This document shows, in pieces, positions 26,387-35,867 of a stretch of DNA of 64,000 bases (the first letter of the stretch is position 1; each line of letters opens with the position of its first letter). The notes under the pieces were generated by a model that saw only the letters and a list, made by a program, of their open reading frames with translations, was not told the origin of the DNA and did not search any database. Location of the stretch: assembly GCF_030813055.1 (NCBI RefSeq), contig NZ_JAUSTW010000002.1, positions 688,090 through 752,089 on the forward strand. The letters are read 5' to 3'. The translations under genes and the position numbers were made by a program. Origin of the DNA: Neobacillus ginsengisoli (lineage in GTDB: Bacteria > Bacillota > Bacilli > Bacillales_B > DSM-18226).

Positions 26387-27484
26387 TTATTCATTTTTAT
26401 TTTGAAATTGTAACATGAAATCACTGAATGCCTTGCATGTTTCATACGGAACTGCATTGTAAGTGGATGCACGGCAGCCTCCGACAGAGCGATGTCCGTT
26501 TACACCAATAAATCCTTCATTTTTGGCTTCTTCCAGGAATTTCTTCTCTAATTCTTCATCTTTTAAGCGGAAGGTAATGTTCATAAGAGAGCGGCTTCCT
26601 AGTTCAGCATGCCCGCTATAAAAACCATGGCTTTGATCGATTGCATTATAAATTAGCTTTGCTTTCTCTTCATTCCGTTTGCTAATTTCATAAATGCCAC
26701 CTATTCCTTTTACCCAGTTCAGAACTTCACCGAGCATATAAATTCCAAAGGTTGGTGGAGTGTTATACAAAGAGTTGTTTTTTGAATGCGTGCTGTATTT
26801 AAACATTGTTGGAATGCTAGAATTCGCTTTTTCAATCATATCTTTGCGAATAATCACCACTGTTACACCAGAAGGACCAAGATTTTTTTGGGCACCTGCA
26901 TAAATTAAGGCAAATTTGCTGACATCAATTGGCTTAGAAAGAATATCGCTCGACATATCTGCGATTAAAGGAATATCTCCGATTTGAGGGAATTCCTTCC
27001 ACTGTGTGCCGTATATCGTATTATTTGATGTGAGATGTACATACGCATCAGTCGCGTTGTATTGCAATTCATCAAATTGAGGAATTCCGCGATATTGACT
27101 GTCTTTTGTACTCGCAACATGATAGGGATTACCGAATAATTTTGCTTCTGAAAACGCCTTTTCTGACCAAGAACCTGTCATAATATAGCCTGCTTTTTGC
27201 TCAGGTGTCAGAAAATTCATCGGAATCATTGAAAACTGAAGACTAGCACCACCTTGAAGGAAAAGCACTTCATAATCTTCAGGAATTGAAAGCAATTCCT
27301 TTAAAAGGGCAATGGCCTGATTATGTACCTCTTCATATGCAGCACTACGATGGCTAAGCTCCATGATTGACATACCAGTACCACGAAAATCAATCAGTTC
27401 CTGCTGGGCTTTTTCTAGGACGGCAAGCGGAAGGGCAGAGGGACCAGCGTTAAAATTATAGGCACGTTGTACAAGTTGATTCAT
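26387..27484 (-). CDS. serC: Phosphoserine aminotransferase
   Basis: A 365-residue class V aminotransferase that converts 3-phosphohydroxypyruvate to phosphoserine in serine synthesis and also serves pyridoxal phosphate synthesis. NFNAGPSALP starts the fold, the PLP lysine is in YAGAQKNLGPSGV (about 190-200), and GHRSVGGCRAS is near the C-terminus. The ATG at 27484 is preferred over one five codons upstream, because GGAG stands nine bases before it. No serA lies beside it in this window. Confidence 0.95.
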   Translation of the reverse strand: MNQLVQRAYNFNAGPSALPLAVLEKAQQELIDFRGTGMSIMELSHRSAAYEEVHNQAIALLKELLSIPEDYEVLFLQGGASLQFSMIPMNFLTPEQKAGYIMTGSWSEKAFSEAKLFGNPYHVASTKDSQYRGIPQFDELQYNATDAYVHLTSNNTIYGTQWKEFPQIGDIPLIADMSSDILSKPIDVSKFALIYAGAQKNLGPSGVTVVIIRKDMIEKANSSIPTMFKYSTHSKNNSLYNTPPTFGIYMLGEVLNWVKGIGGIYEISKRNEEKAKLIYNAIDQSHGFYSGHAELGSRSLMNITFRLKDEELEKKFLEEAKNEGFIGVNGHRSVGGCRASTYNAVPYETCKAFSDFMLQFQNKNE

Positions 27485-27714
27485 TTTCTCACTCTCCATT
27501 TTTTATTTATTAGAATATAACATATTTTTCGATTTTTGAGATAGGGTAAATAATTTGTTTTTTAAGCTCCATCAAGATCATTCATTGTATTGTAAAGGAT
27601 GTAGGCGCTTCCAAATAGCAGAAAAAATTTTGTGTTTTATTTTTTTAGTATTTCATTAAATGATTTATTTTAAGCCTTACCTGTCACCTACCAAAACAAA
27701 AGCGATAGAAATAA

Positions 27715-27763
27715 TCAAAAATAATAAAAGATTTAAATATTCATATTCAAAAATAAACAAAGA
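27715..27763 (+). promoter_or_regulatory. Tandem operator boxes for the rhamnose operon (probable DeoR-family repressor sites)
   Basis: TCAAAAATAATAAAAGA (27715-27731) and TCAAAAATAAACAAAGA (27747-27763) agree at 15 of 17 positions and are spaced 32 bp, about three helix turns. The second overlaps the -35 and spacer of the rhaEW promoter. An identical copy of the second box occurs at 37583-37599, past the DeoR gene. Confidence 0.6.
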
Positions 27764-27774
27764 TATATTATAAT
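27746..27774 (+). promoter_or_regulatory. Sigma-A promoter of rhaEW
   Basis: TTCAAA (27746-27751), a 17-bp spacer and a perfect TATAAT (27769-27774), 48 bases before the start codon. Confidence 0.6.
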
Positions 27775-27821
27775 AAAACAGAAGATAATACACATAAAAA
27801 CATACAAACGGAGGGATTTGG

Positions 27822-29891
27822 ATGGTTAAGAATTTTTGGGATACAGAAAAAGCTTCACATGTAACTAAAGGGGTGGAAGAATTAGTTTATCGTTCAAATT
27901 TGATAGGATCAGATCGTGTCGTATGTAACTGGGGCGGCGGAAACACATCGATGAAGTCAATGGAAAAAGACTTTCGCGGGCGTGATATTGAGGTTATGTG
28001 GGTAAAAGGAAGCGGTTCGGATTTAGCTACTATGAAAGCAAAAAATTTCACAGGTTTAAATTTAGAAGATATACGTCCATTATTTGAACGCGATGAAATG
28101 TCAGATGAAGAAATGGTTGCCTATCTTTCACATTGTATGATTGATAGTAAACATCCAAGAGCATCCATCGAAACATTATTGCACGCTTTCTTACCATTTA
28201 AACATGTAGACCATACGCATCCAGATGCAATTATTAGCCTATGCTGTGCGGATAATGGCAAGCAGCTTGCCGAAGAGATTTTTGGAAACCGTTTTGTTTG
28301 GGTTCCATATTTGCGCCCGGGCTTTACCCTTTCAAAAATGATTGCACAAGGAGTATTAAATAATCCGAATGCTGAGCTTGTTTTAATGGAAAAACACGGA
28401 CTTGTGACATGGGGAGAAACTTCAGAAGAGTCCTATGCAAAAACGATTGAAATTATTAATGAAGCAGAACAATATATTAAAGAAAGAATGAATGAATCAT
28501 CCGTATTTGGCGGTAAAAAATATGATTCTCTTTCTAAGGAAGATGCAACTGATATTTTGGCTAAAGTAATGCCAATTATCCGTGGAGCTGTAAGTGAAGA
28601 CAAGAAAATGCTGTTAACCTATGACCTCAGTGAGGAAGTGCTTCAATTTGTTAATAGCCATCAAGCTCTGGAACTTTCACAAATTGGTGCAGCCTGTCCG
28701 GACCATCTTGTTCATACAAAAATGGTACCACTTTATATTAATTGGGATCCGCGAACGAAGGATGTAGAAACCCTAATTGCCAGTGTAAAAGAAGGTATCG
28801 CCAGCTTCAAAGCGAAGTACAAAGAATACTTTGACCGCAACAAGCATAAAGGTGATAAAATGTTTGAACCTGCTCCACGTGTAATCCTTATACCAGGGGT
28901 AGGCATGGTGAATACAGGAAAGGATGTAGCAAATTCAAAAGTAAGCGGTGCTTTATATCACCGTGCCATTGCTGTTATGAAAGGTTCTACAACATTAGGA
29001 AGTTTTGTCTCCTTAAGTGAAAACGAATCCTACAATGTTGAATATTGGCCATTAGAATTATATAAATTAACTCTTGCACCGGCTGAAGCAGAATTTTCTA
29101 GAAAAGTGGCATTTATTACTGGGGGGGCAGGGGGAATTGGAAGTGAAACAGCCCGGCGCCTCGTTTTTGAAGGTGCACATGTCGTTCTGGCAGACCTAAA
29201 TCTGGAAGGGGCGGAAAAAGTCGCAGCTGAGATTAACGAAAAATACGGTGCTGGCCATGCTTTAGCTGTAAAAATGGACGTAACAAAGGAAGAACAAGTT
29301 CAAGCAGCTTTCGATCAATCAGCATTAACTTTCGGTGGAGTAGATATTATTGTCAACAATGCCGGCCTTGCTACTTCAAGTCCATTTGACGAAACAACCC
29401 TCCATGAATGGAATTTGAATATGAATGTTTTAGGTACAGGCTATTTCTTAGTAGCGCGAGAAGCATTCAAGCAAATGAAGAGCCAGGGCATTGGCGGTAA
29501 CATGGTATTTATCGGTTCGAAAAACTCAGTTTATGCCGGAAAAAATGCAGCAGCCTATAGCTCTGTAAAAGCATTGGAAACGCACTTAGCCAGATGTATT
29601 GCCGCTGAGGGTGGAGAGTTTGGAATTCGCGTGAACTCAGTACTTCCTGATGCAGTTCTTCAAGGTTCTGCCATCTGGGGCTCAAGATGGCGTGAAGAGC
29701 GTGCTGCAGCGTACGGAATCCACCCTGATCAATTAGAAGAACACTATCGTAAACGTACGACTCTGCTAGTAAATATTTATCCTGCAGATATTGCAGAATC
29801 AATTGCTTTCTTTGCATCATCTAAATCAGACAGAACAACTGGATGTATGTTAACAGTAGATGGCGGTGTTCCAGCTGCGTTTACGAGATAA
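27822..29891 (+). CDS. rhaEW: Bifunctional rhamnulose-1-phosphate aldolase / lactaldehyde dehydrogenase
   Basis: A 689-residue fusion (YuxG/RhaEW type). Residues about 1-400 are a class II aldolase domain that splits rhamnulose 1-phosphate into dihydroxyacetone phosphate and lactaldehyde, with the DHTHPDAI metal-binding histidines. Residues about 425-689 are a short-chain dehydrogenase, with TGGAGGIG and the catalytic AAYSSVKA, which oxidises lactaldehyde. Length equals the B. subtilis protein. ACGGAGGG precedes the ATG. It heads the rhamnose locus and is followed by a terminator. Confidence 0.93.
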   Translation: MVKNFWDTEKASHVTKGVEELVYRSNLIGSDRVVCNWGGGNTSMKSMEKDFRGRDIEVMWVKGSGSDLATMKAKNFTGLNLEDIRPLFERDEMSDEEMVAYLSHCMIDSKHPRASIETLLHAFLPFKHVDHTHPDAIISLCCADNGKQLAEEIFGNRFVWVPYLRPGFTLSKMIAQGVLNNPNAELVLMEKHGLVTWGETSEESYAKTIEIINEAEQYIKERMNESSVFGGKKYDSLSKEDATDILAKVMPIIRGAVSEDKKMLLTYDLSEEVLQFVNSHQALELSQIGAACPDHLVHTKMVPLYINWDPRTKDVETLIASVKEGIASFKAKYKEYFDRNKHKGDKMFEPAPRVILIPGVGMVNTGKDVANSKVSGALYHRAIAVMKGSTTLGSFVSLSENESYNVEYWPLELYKLTLAPAEAEFSRKVAFITGGAGGIGSETARRLVFEGAHVVLADLNLEGAEKVAAEINEKYGAGHALAVKMDVTKEEQVQAAFDQSALTFGGVDIIVNNAGLATSSPFDETTLHEWNLNMNVLGTGYFLVAREAFKQMKSQGIGGNMVFIGSKNSVYAGKNAAAYSSVKALETHLARCIAAEGGEFGIRVNSVLPDAVLQGSAIWGSRWREERAAAYGIHPDQLEEHYRKRTTLLVNIYPADIAESIAFFASSKSDRTTGCMLTVDGGVPAAFTR

Positions 29892-29918
29892 AAGGAATAT
29901 AATTTATTATATATGCTA

Positions 29919-29950
29919 AAAGGGGCCATTTTCTGTTGGCCTCTTTTTCT
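29919..29950 (+). terminator. Rho-independent terminator after rhaEW
   Basis: An 11-bp stem (29919-29929 with 29938-29948, one G-T pair), an 8-nt loop and T residues. Confidence 0.85.
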
Positions 29951-30056
29951 ATTTTTGTTTAAAGGTAATCTTATTTTAAAAATTAAAGTAATATCATATC
30001 TTTTACTATATAACTTTGTATAATAATTAGTATTAAGGATCAAGGAGAAAAATGGT

Positions 30057-31259
30057 ATGACAATTTCCCTTTCAGATTTAAGAGATAGCGAGCAAAATAA
30101 CCAAACGCTTTCAAAAAGTTTAATCTTATTAATGTCGTTCGCATGCGGATTGGCTGTTGCGAATCTTTATTATAATCAACCGCTTCTTGCTGATATGGGG
30201 CGGACCTTCCATGCTACTTCCCATCAAGTTGGCAATATCTCCATGTTTACACAAATTGGATATGCGATTGGCATGTTTTTATTTGTACCGTTGGGAGATA
30301 TGAAAGAACGTCGTCAGCTTATCTCCATTTTGTTAATAGCCGTCACAATTTCACTTATTGGTGTTGCTACCTCACAAAATCTCATTTGGATTTATATCTC
30401 CAGCTTGGCTGTTGGGATTACGACTGTTGTACCACAAGTCATTATTCCTCTTGCTGCACAAATGGCTGCCCCTTTTGAACGAGGGAAAGTGATTGGAAGT
30501 GTTATGAGCGGGTTGTTTTTTGGAATTCTTTTGGCAAGAACTGTCTCTGGATTTATCGGTGGAACCCTAGGCTGGCGTGTTATGTATTGGATTGCCGCAG
30601 CAATGATGTTAGGACTGGCGGTGATATTACGAAGTTTCCTTCCTAAAAGCTATCCGGAAACAGCTTTGTCTTATCGTAAACTCCTTAAGTCAATGGGTGA
30701 GCTAATCGTTACTCAACGGACTTTAAGAGAAGCATCGCTAATAGGAGCAATGATGTTTGGCGGTTTTAGTGTATTTTGGACATCCCTTGCGTTTTTTCTA
30801 GAGGGGGCTCCTTATCATTACGGCAGTCAAGTGGCCGGACTATTTGGATTAGTCGGAGTGGTAGGAGCGGCAGGTGCACCGATAGTGGGTCGGTGGGCTG
30901 ATCGTTTAAGCGCGAAGTCCATGGTTGGCATTTTGATTACGATATCTGTTCTGTCCTATATGTTTTTTGGGCTTTTTGGTACATCATTATGGGGGCTGGT
31001 AATAGGTGTCATACTTTTGGACTTAGGGGTTCAGGGTACACAGGTTTCAAATCAGACAAGAATTTACAGTTTAATACCGGAGGCAAGAAGTCGCTTGAAT
31101 ACGGTTTATATGGTTAGCTACTTTCTCGGAGGCTCGATAGGTTCTTCTCTTGGAAGCTATGCTTGGTATGTCTGGAAGTGGCAAGGAGTTTATATGACGG
31201 GAGGCTTAATGATTGTAATGGGTCTATTAGTATGGGGAGTCCATCGAATAAAAAAATAA
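30057..31259 (+). CDS. MFS transporter, candidate rhamnose-related permease
   Basis: A 400-residue major facilitator protein with about twelve membrane helices. The N-terminal ANLYYNQPLLADM and the cytoplasmic loop LGDMKERRQL (the MFS motif A position) place it in the drug:H+ antiporter-like group. Its location between rhaEW and rhaB suggests a role in rhamnose uptake or export of an intermediate, but that is inference; the closest families also include drug exporters. An AAGGAG site precedes the ATG. Confidence 0.8.
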   Translation: MTISLSDLRDSEQNNQTLSKSLILLMSFACGLAVANLYYNQPLLADMGRTFHATSHQVGNISMFTQIGYAIGMFLFVPLGDMKERRQLISILLIAVTISLIGVATSQNLIWIYISSLAVGITTVVPQVIIPLAAQMAAPFERGKVIGSVMSGLFFGILLARTVSGFIGGTLGWRVMYWIAAAMMLGLAVILRSFLPKSYPETALSYRKLLKSMGELIVTQRTLREASLIGAMMFGGFSVFWTSLAFFLEGAPYHYGSQVAGLFGLVGVVGAAGAPIVGRWADRLSAKSMVGILITISVLSYMFFGLFGTSLWGLVIGVILLDLGVQGTQVSNQTRIYSLIPEARSRLNTVYMVSYFLGGSIGSSLGSYAWYVWKWQGVYMTGGLMIVMGLLVWGVHRIKK

Positions 31260-31343
31260 CTGATTCTAAAACCGGTTTTTCTAATTCACTTTGAGATGTA
31301 TGATATATTTAAAAAAAATCGAATCTAAAAAGAGAGTGCAAGT

Positions 31344-32309
31344 ATGAAGACGAATCTCCTTAGTGAACTTATGCAAATTTCAGAGGAAGAAAAAGCAATA
31401 CTGGAGCAAAATAAAGAAATCACCAAAGATCTTTACACAAGCCAAACAAATTTCGTCATTGAAAGCGAAAAGTTCCTCGGGCACGACCGTATGATTATGG
31501 TCCGAAAGCATACTCGTTTTGTTGATTTTCCAAAACATACGCATAATTATATTGAGATAAACTATGTTTTTAACGGTAAGCTCACACAAAAGGTTGGTAA
31601 TCAAAAAATTGCATTAAAAAAGGGCGAGTTGTTGTTTTTAAACCAACATATTGAACATGAGATTGATGCCTGTGCAAAAGAGGACATTATCATCAACTTT
31701 ATTATCCAGCCGCAATTTTTTGAGTTTATTTTTTCCTTCCTTTCATCCGATAATATGATTAGTAATTTTATTATTAATAGCCTATACAATAACACGCAAA
31801 GCGGGCAATTCCTTTACTTTACTGTTGCTTATGTAGATAGTATTCAGGATTTAATTAAGACGATTATCATGGAAATTATGAACCCTACGCTATTATCTGA
31901 TTCAACGATAAAGCTCTCTATGGGTCTCTTGATTATTGAGTTAATTAAGCATTCTGATAAAGTTGAACATAAAGAAGAAAACTCTTCGCTGCAATATTTG
32001 CTAGTCGAGTCTTTAAAATACATTGACGAACACTTTCAAACTGCTTCGTTATATGAACTTGCGGAAAAATTAAACCAAACACACTATTCGTTAAGCAAAC
32101 ATATTAAAAAGGCGACCAAATATACCTTTAAAGAGCTTTTACAGGAAAAACGCTTAAGTAAAGCAAAAGAATTATTAGATAGTACACAAATGACCATTAC
32201 GGAGATCATTGAAGAAGTTGGATACGATAATATCAGTTATTTTTATCGGATTTTTAAAAATAAATATGGGAAAACTCCCAAGCAGTTTAGAGAGCAATTA
32301 GGAAATTAA
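31344..32309 (+). CDS. AraC-family regulator with cupin sensor domain
   Basis: A 321-residue regulator. Residues about 55-115 form the cupin sugar-sensing domain (FPKHTHNYIEINYVFNG). The C-terminal 100 residues are the two AraC helix-turn-helix units, ending ISYFYRIFKNKYGKTPKQF. Between the MFS transporter and rhaB it is probably a rhamnose-responsive activator of rhaBA. A weak -35 before rhaB fits a need for an activator. The cluster thus has both an AraC and a DeoR regulator. Confidence 0.85.
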   Translation: MKTNLLSELMQISEEEKAILEQNKEITKDLYTSQTNFVIESEKFLGHDRMIMVRKHTRFVDFPKHTHNYIEINYVFNGKLTQKVGNQKIALKKGELLFLNQHIEHEIDACAKEDIIINFIIQPQFFEFIFSFLSSDNMISNFIINSLYNNTQSGQFLYFTVAYVDSIQDLIKTIIMEIMNPTLLSDSTIKLSMGLLIIELIKHSDKVEHKEENSSLQYLLVESLKYIDEHFQTASLYELAEKLNQTHYSLSKHIKKATKYTFKELLQEKRLSKAKELLDSTQMTITEIIEEVGYDNISYFYRIFKNKYGKTPKQFREQLGN

Positions 32310-32419
32310 ATTTTTTCCGATTGCTCTTTCATATTTGTAAAGGAATGCAAATAAGGACAATAAATTAGCCGAATCACGTTATATGAATTTACTTTTCTTT
32401 TAGTATGATAGAGATATAT

Positions 32420-32434
32420 CAGTAAGCGTTTACA
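32420..32434 (+). promoter_or_regulatory. cre site upstream of rhaB
   Basis: CAGTAAGCGTTTACA matches the CcpA cre consensus WTGNAANCGNWNNCW except at the first two positions. It lies just before the ribosome binding site of rhaB, downstream of a TATGAT -10-like hexamer (32404-32409), where CcpA would block transcription while better sugars are present. Confidence 0.65.
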
Positions 32435-32451
32435 ACTAAAGGGTGATGTTA

Positions 32452-33873
32452 ATGACAAAATACAGTATAGCCGTCGATATCGGTGCTTCAAGCGGAAGAC
32501 TCATTTTAGGATATCTTGAGAATGGGGTATTAAAGCTAAATGAAATTCATCGCTTCGAAAATAAAATTGTCAAAAAAGGCGAGGCTTTTTGCTGGGAAGC
32601 GGGTAAACTCTTTCAAGAAATAAAAAACGGTCTTCATCAATGTAAGCAAATGGGGATAAAGCCAGACAGTATTGGGATTGATACGTGGGCTGTTGACTTT
32701 GTTTTATTAGATGAGGATGACATGCCTTTAACGGAAGCAGTCTCATACCGTGACCCAAGAACAGATGGAATAATGGAACAAGTTTTCGGGCACATCATAA
32801 AGGAACGGCTTTATTTGGAAACAGGGATTCAATTCCAAAAGTTTAATACCATCTTTCAATTGTATTCAATCAAACAAAGCAATCCTGAAATTTTAGAGAA
32901 AGCAAAATCATTTTTAATGATTCCGGATTATTTTAATTATTTACTGACCAATAAAAAGGTAAACGAATACACCAATGCTACATCTACACAGCTCGTCAAT
33001 GCTTTTACGAAAAAATGGGATGTACAGCTCTTAGATTTACTTGGGATTAATAAAGAAATGTTTCACGAAATCAAAATGCCAAAAACGATTCTAGGCAATC
33101 TATCCGAAGAACTTGTAGGGGAGATCGGGTTTGATATGAAGGTCATCCTTCCTGCAACACATGATACAGGGTCTGCCGTTATCTCTGTACCGGAAAAGGA
33201 AGATACGATTTATATCAGTTCCGGTACCTGGTCATTAATCGGAGTGGAAAACTATTTTCCGATTTGTATTATGAAGGCGTTGGACTACAATTTCACCAAT
33301 GAAGGCGGACTCGATTACCGCTATCGTTTCTTAAAAAATATTATGGGCCTTTGGATGATTCAAGAAGTAAAGCGAAACTATCAAGACGTATATTCATTTG
33401 CAGAATTAGTGGAAATGGCCCGTGCAGCAGATTCGTTTAAATCACTAGTTGATGTAAATGATGACCGTTTTCTAAAACCGGAAAATATGGTGGATGAAAT
33501 TAGAAATTACTGCCAAGATACCAATCAAATGCAGCCAAATACACCTGGGGAAGTAGCAAAATGCGTGTTTGATAGTTTAGCAGCTAGCTATAAGCTTGCT
33601 GTTAAGGAAATTGAAGAAATTTTTGAAAAGCAATTTAAAAAAATTAATGTCATTGGCGGCGGCTGCCAAAATGAAATGTTGAATCAGTTAGTTGCTGATG
33701 TTACAGGTAAAGAAGTCAATGCAGGACCTGTTGAAGCAACTGCGATTGGAAACATTGTGGCACAATTGATGGCTCTTAATGAAATTGAGGACATTAAAGA
33801 TGCTCGGGCGATTATTAAAAAATCCTTTGAAATAAAAAAATATTTACCTGCTAAACATGTATTGAATCAATAA
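32452..33873 (+). CDS. rhaB: Rhamnulokinase
   Basis: A 473-residue FGGY-family sugar kinase that phosphorylates L-rhamnulose. The N-terminal ADP/ATP site is VDIGASSGRLILG (about residues 6-18), the substrate region is IDTWAVDFVLLD, and the C-terminal NVIGGGCQNEMLNQL is the adenosine-binding motif. The start at ATG 32452 follows an AAAGGGTG site. A GTG at 32443 overlaps that site and is rejected. rhaA starts 18 bases after the stop, so they form an operon. Confidence 0.95.
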   Translation: MTKYSIAVDIGASSGRLILGYLENGVLKLNEIHRFENKIVKKGEAFCWEAGKLFQEIKNGLHQCKQMGIKPDSIGIDTWAVDFVLLDEDDMPLTEAVSYRDPRTDGIMEQVFGHIIKERLYLETGIQFQKFNTIFQLYSIKQSNPEILEKAKSFLMIPDYFNYLLTNKKVNEYTNATSTQLVNAFTKKWDVQLLDLLGINKEMFHEIKMPKTILGNLSEELVGEIGFDMKVILPATHDTGSAVISVPEKEDTIYISSGTWSLIGVENYFPICIMKALDYNFTNEGGLDYRYRFLKNIMGLWMIQEVKRNYQDVYSFAELVEMARAADSFKSLVDVNDDRFLKPENMVDEIRNYCQDTNQMQPNTPGEVAKCVFDSLAASYKLAVKEIEEIFEKQFKKINVIGGGCQNEMLNQLVADVTGKEVNAGPVEATAIGNIVAQLMALNEIEDIKDARAIIKKSFEIKKYLPAKHVLNQ

Positions 33874-33891
33874 TGGAAAGGGAGAATCCAG

Positions 33892-35148
33892 ATGTCTATT
33901 AAAGAAAACTATGAAATTGCCAAACAAGCCTATGAAAAATGGGGAATCAACGTTGATGAAGCAGTAGAAAGGTTGAAAAACGTACCAATCTCCATTCACT
34001 GCTGGCAGGGGGATGATATCGGCGGATTTGAAGTTAATAAAAGCGAATTATCGGGTGGTATTGATGTAACCGGGAACTACCCCGGAAAAGCAACGACTCC
34101 AGAAGAATTAAGAAGTGATTTAGAAAAAGCTCTTTCACTGATTCCTGGAAAACACCGCGTAAATTTACATGCAATTTATGCTGAGACAAATGAAGAAGTA
34201 GTGGAAAGAGACCAGCTTGAACCAAAGCATTTCGAAAACTGGGTTAAATGGGCAAAAGAAAATGGACTTGGTTTGGATTACAATCCAACGTTATTCTCCC
34301 ATCCTAAGGCAGCTGATGGCCTAACACTTTCACATCCAAACGAGGAAATTCGTGAATTCTGGATCAATCACTGTATTGGCAGCCGAAAAATTGGCGAGCA
34401 TTTTGGAAGAGAACTTGGAACACCATCCTTAACTAATATATGGATTCCGGATGGCTACAAAGATATTCCCAGTGACCGTTTGACTCCAAGACAAAGATTA
34501 AAAGATTCATTGGATAAAATTTTTGCCGTAGAAGTAGACGAAAAGTATAACCTAGATGCGGTTGAGAGCAAGGTTTTTGGGATCGGCTCTGAGTCATATG
34601 TGGTCGGTTCACATGAGTTTTATCTTGGCTATTCGTTAAAAAATAATAAACTTTGCCTCTTAGATACCGGGCATTACCATCCAACAGAAACGGTTTCAAA
34701 CAAAATTTCTTCGATGCTTCTTTACAGCGATAAACTTGCACTGCATGTATCAAGACCGGTGCGTTGGGACAGTGACCATGTGGTGATTTTAGATGATGAA
34801 CTAAAAGAAATTGCCCTTGAAATTGTTCGCAATGATGCATTAAATCGTGTAATTATAGGGCTTGATTTCTTTGATGCCAGCATCAATCGGGTTGCTGCAT
34901 GGACCATTGGAACGCGCAATATGATTAAGGCTCTGCTTTATGCGATGCTTGTTCCCAATGATCATTTGAAACAGCTGCAAGAAAAAGGGAATTTTACTGA
35001 AAGACTTGCACTCATAGAAGAATTCAAAACGTATCCATTTGGTGCGGTATGGGATTATTATTGTGAAAAGATGGGTGTGCCGGTAAAAGAATCTTGGTTA
35101 GAAGAAGTAAAGGCATATGAAATTGAAGTTTTATCCAAGCGTTTATAG
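33892..35148 (+). CDS. rhaA: L-rhamnose isomerase
   Basis: A 418-residue enzyme interconverting L-rhamnose and L-rhamnulose, close to the usual 415-425 residues. [15 protein letters not shown] near the N-terminus, [10 protein letters not shown], and [14 protein letters not shown] with [14 protein letters not shown] carry the conserved metal-binding Glu, Asp and His residues. It is the last gene of the rhaBA unit, with a GAAAGGGAG site and a terminator after it. Confidence 0.96.
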   Translation: MSIKENYEIAKQAYEKWGINVDEAVERLKNVPISIHCWQGDDIGGFEVNKSELSGGIDVTGNYPGKATTPEELRSDLEKALSLIPGKHRVNLHAIYAETNEEVVERDQLEPKHFENWVKWAKENGLGLDYNPTLFSHPKAADGLTLSHPNEEIREFWINHCIGSRKIGEHFGRELGTPSLTNIWIPDGYKDIPSDRLTPRQRLKDSLDKIFAVEVDEKYNLDAVESKVFGIGSESYVVGSHEFYLGYSLKNNKLCLLDTGHYHPTETVSNKISSMLLYSDKLALHVSRPVRWDSDHVVILDDELKEIALEIVRNDALNRVIIGLDFFDASINRVAAWTIGTRNMIKALLYAMLVPNDHLKQLQEKGNFTERLALIEEFKTYPFGAVWDYYCEKMGVPVKESWLEEVKAYEIEVLSKRL

Positions 35149-35158
35149 AATGAAATCA

Positions 35159-35199
35159 AAAAACAGACTCGAACATCTTTCTTACGAGTCTGTTTTTTT
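35159..35199 (+). terminator. Rho-independent terminator after rhaA
   Basis: An 11-bp perfect stem (35161-35171 with 35185-35195), a 13-nt loop and seven T residues. Confidence 0.9.
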
Positions 35200-35228
35200 A
35201 AATTATTAACTCTTAAAGTCTTAATTAT

Positions 35229-35669
35229 TTAGTGATTGCTCATTTTTTCCTTTTCTAAAATATCCTTTACAACATCCTCAATGGTCACATTTCCTAATGC
35301 CTTTTCGAGTGCAAGTTCAGCGACCGATAGTAGTGGAACGATTGCATCTTGAATATTTCTTCCAACAGGACAAGTCGGATTTGGACTTTCATGTACACTA
35401 AACAACTCTTTTTCCTGAACAACATTAACTGCCTTATAAACGTCAAGCAATGTTATGTCAGATAGTTCTTTTGCCAGCTCTGCCCCGGCTATACCAGGTC
35501 GTACCTTTACTAATCCCGCATTTTTAAGCATTCCCATAATTTTTCTGATCACAACCGGATTCGTATTGACGCTGCCGGCGATAAATTCGGATGAATTCAC
35601 TCCGTTATTGTTTATTTCTAATAAGGATAGTATATGAATACCTACAGCAAAACGGCTGCTGATGGACAT
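35229..35669 (-). CDS. ywnA: Rrf2-family repressor (YwnA-like)
   Basis: A 146-residue winged-helix regulator of the Rrf2 family. ISSRFAVGIHILSLLE begins the fold, the recognition region is NPVVIRKIMGMLKNAGLV, and PGIAGAELAKELSDITLLDVYKA follows. It has a single Cys in NPTCPVG rather than the three Cys of iron-sulfur Rrf2 proteins, as in YwnA. It is divergent from a ywnB-like gene, as in B. subtilis. ATG at 35669 is chosen because AGGTGA stands five bases upstream. Confidence 0.88.
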   Translation of the reverse strand: MSISSRFAVGIHILSLLEINNNGVNSSEFIAGSVNTNPVVIRKIMGMLKNAGLVKVRPGIAGAELAKELSDITLLDVYKAVNVVQEKELFSVHESPNPTCPVGRNIQDAIVPLLSVAELALEKALGNVTIEDVVKDILEKEKMSNH

Positions 35670-35722
35670 TTTATTCACCTGCCTTCATTTTGAATCTTCC
35701 TAATTATTATAATAGATTTATC

Positions 35723-35843
35723 ATGTAATATAAATAGTTACAAGTTGGTATATATTGCAGACTAAAAGAAAAAATAAGAAAAGTTTGTTGACAAACATCC
35801 AGGATGTAACTTATATTATTACATGTAATCAAATTAGTTGCAA
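35723..35843. promoter_or_regulatory. Three ATGTAA-N9-TTRCAW operators in the ywnA-ywnB gap
   Basis: Three dyads with the same spacing: ATGTAA-N9-TTACAA (35723-35743), ATGTAA-N9-TTACAT (35804-35824) and ATGTAA-N9-TTGCAA (35823-35843). The second covers the -10 of the ywnB promoter. They are the best candidates for binding sites of the divergent Rrf2 regulator. Confidence 0.7.
35788..35817 (+). promoter_or_regulatory. Sigma-A promoter of ywnB
   Basis: A perfect TTGACA (35788-35793), an 18-bp spacer and TATATT (35812-35817), about 50 bases before the start codon and overlapped by the middle operator dyad. Confidence 0.75.
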
Positions 35844-35867
35844 GTTATCAAAATGGAGGAATCGAAA

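Larger units (their letters stand above)
27485..27821 (+). other. serC-rhaEW divergent intergenic region
   Basis: About 340 A/T-rich bases. The right part holds the rhaEW promoter and two tandem operator-like boxes described separately. I see no clear serC promoter or riboswitch. Confidence 0.55.

Noticed and set aside
31261..31280. AAAACCGGTTTTT after the MFS gene as a terminator.
   Set aside because: The palindrome leaves no loop, so only a four-pair A/T stem could form.
34433..34840. A 135-codon antisense frame within rhaA.
   Set aside because: Completely overlaps a well-supported isomerase gene and has no recognisable protein features.
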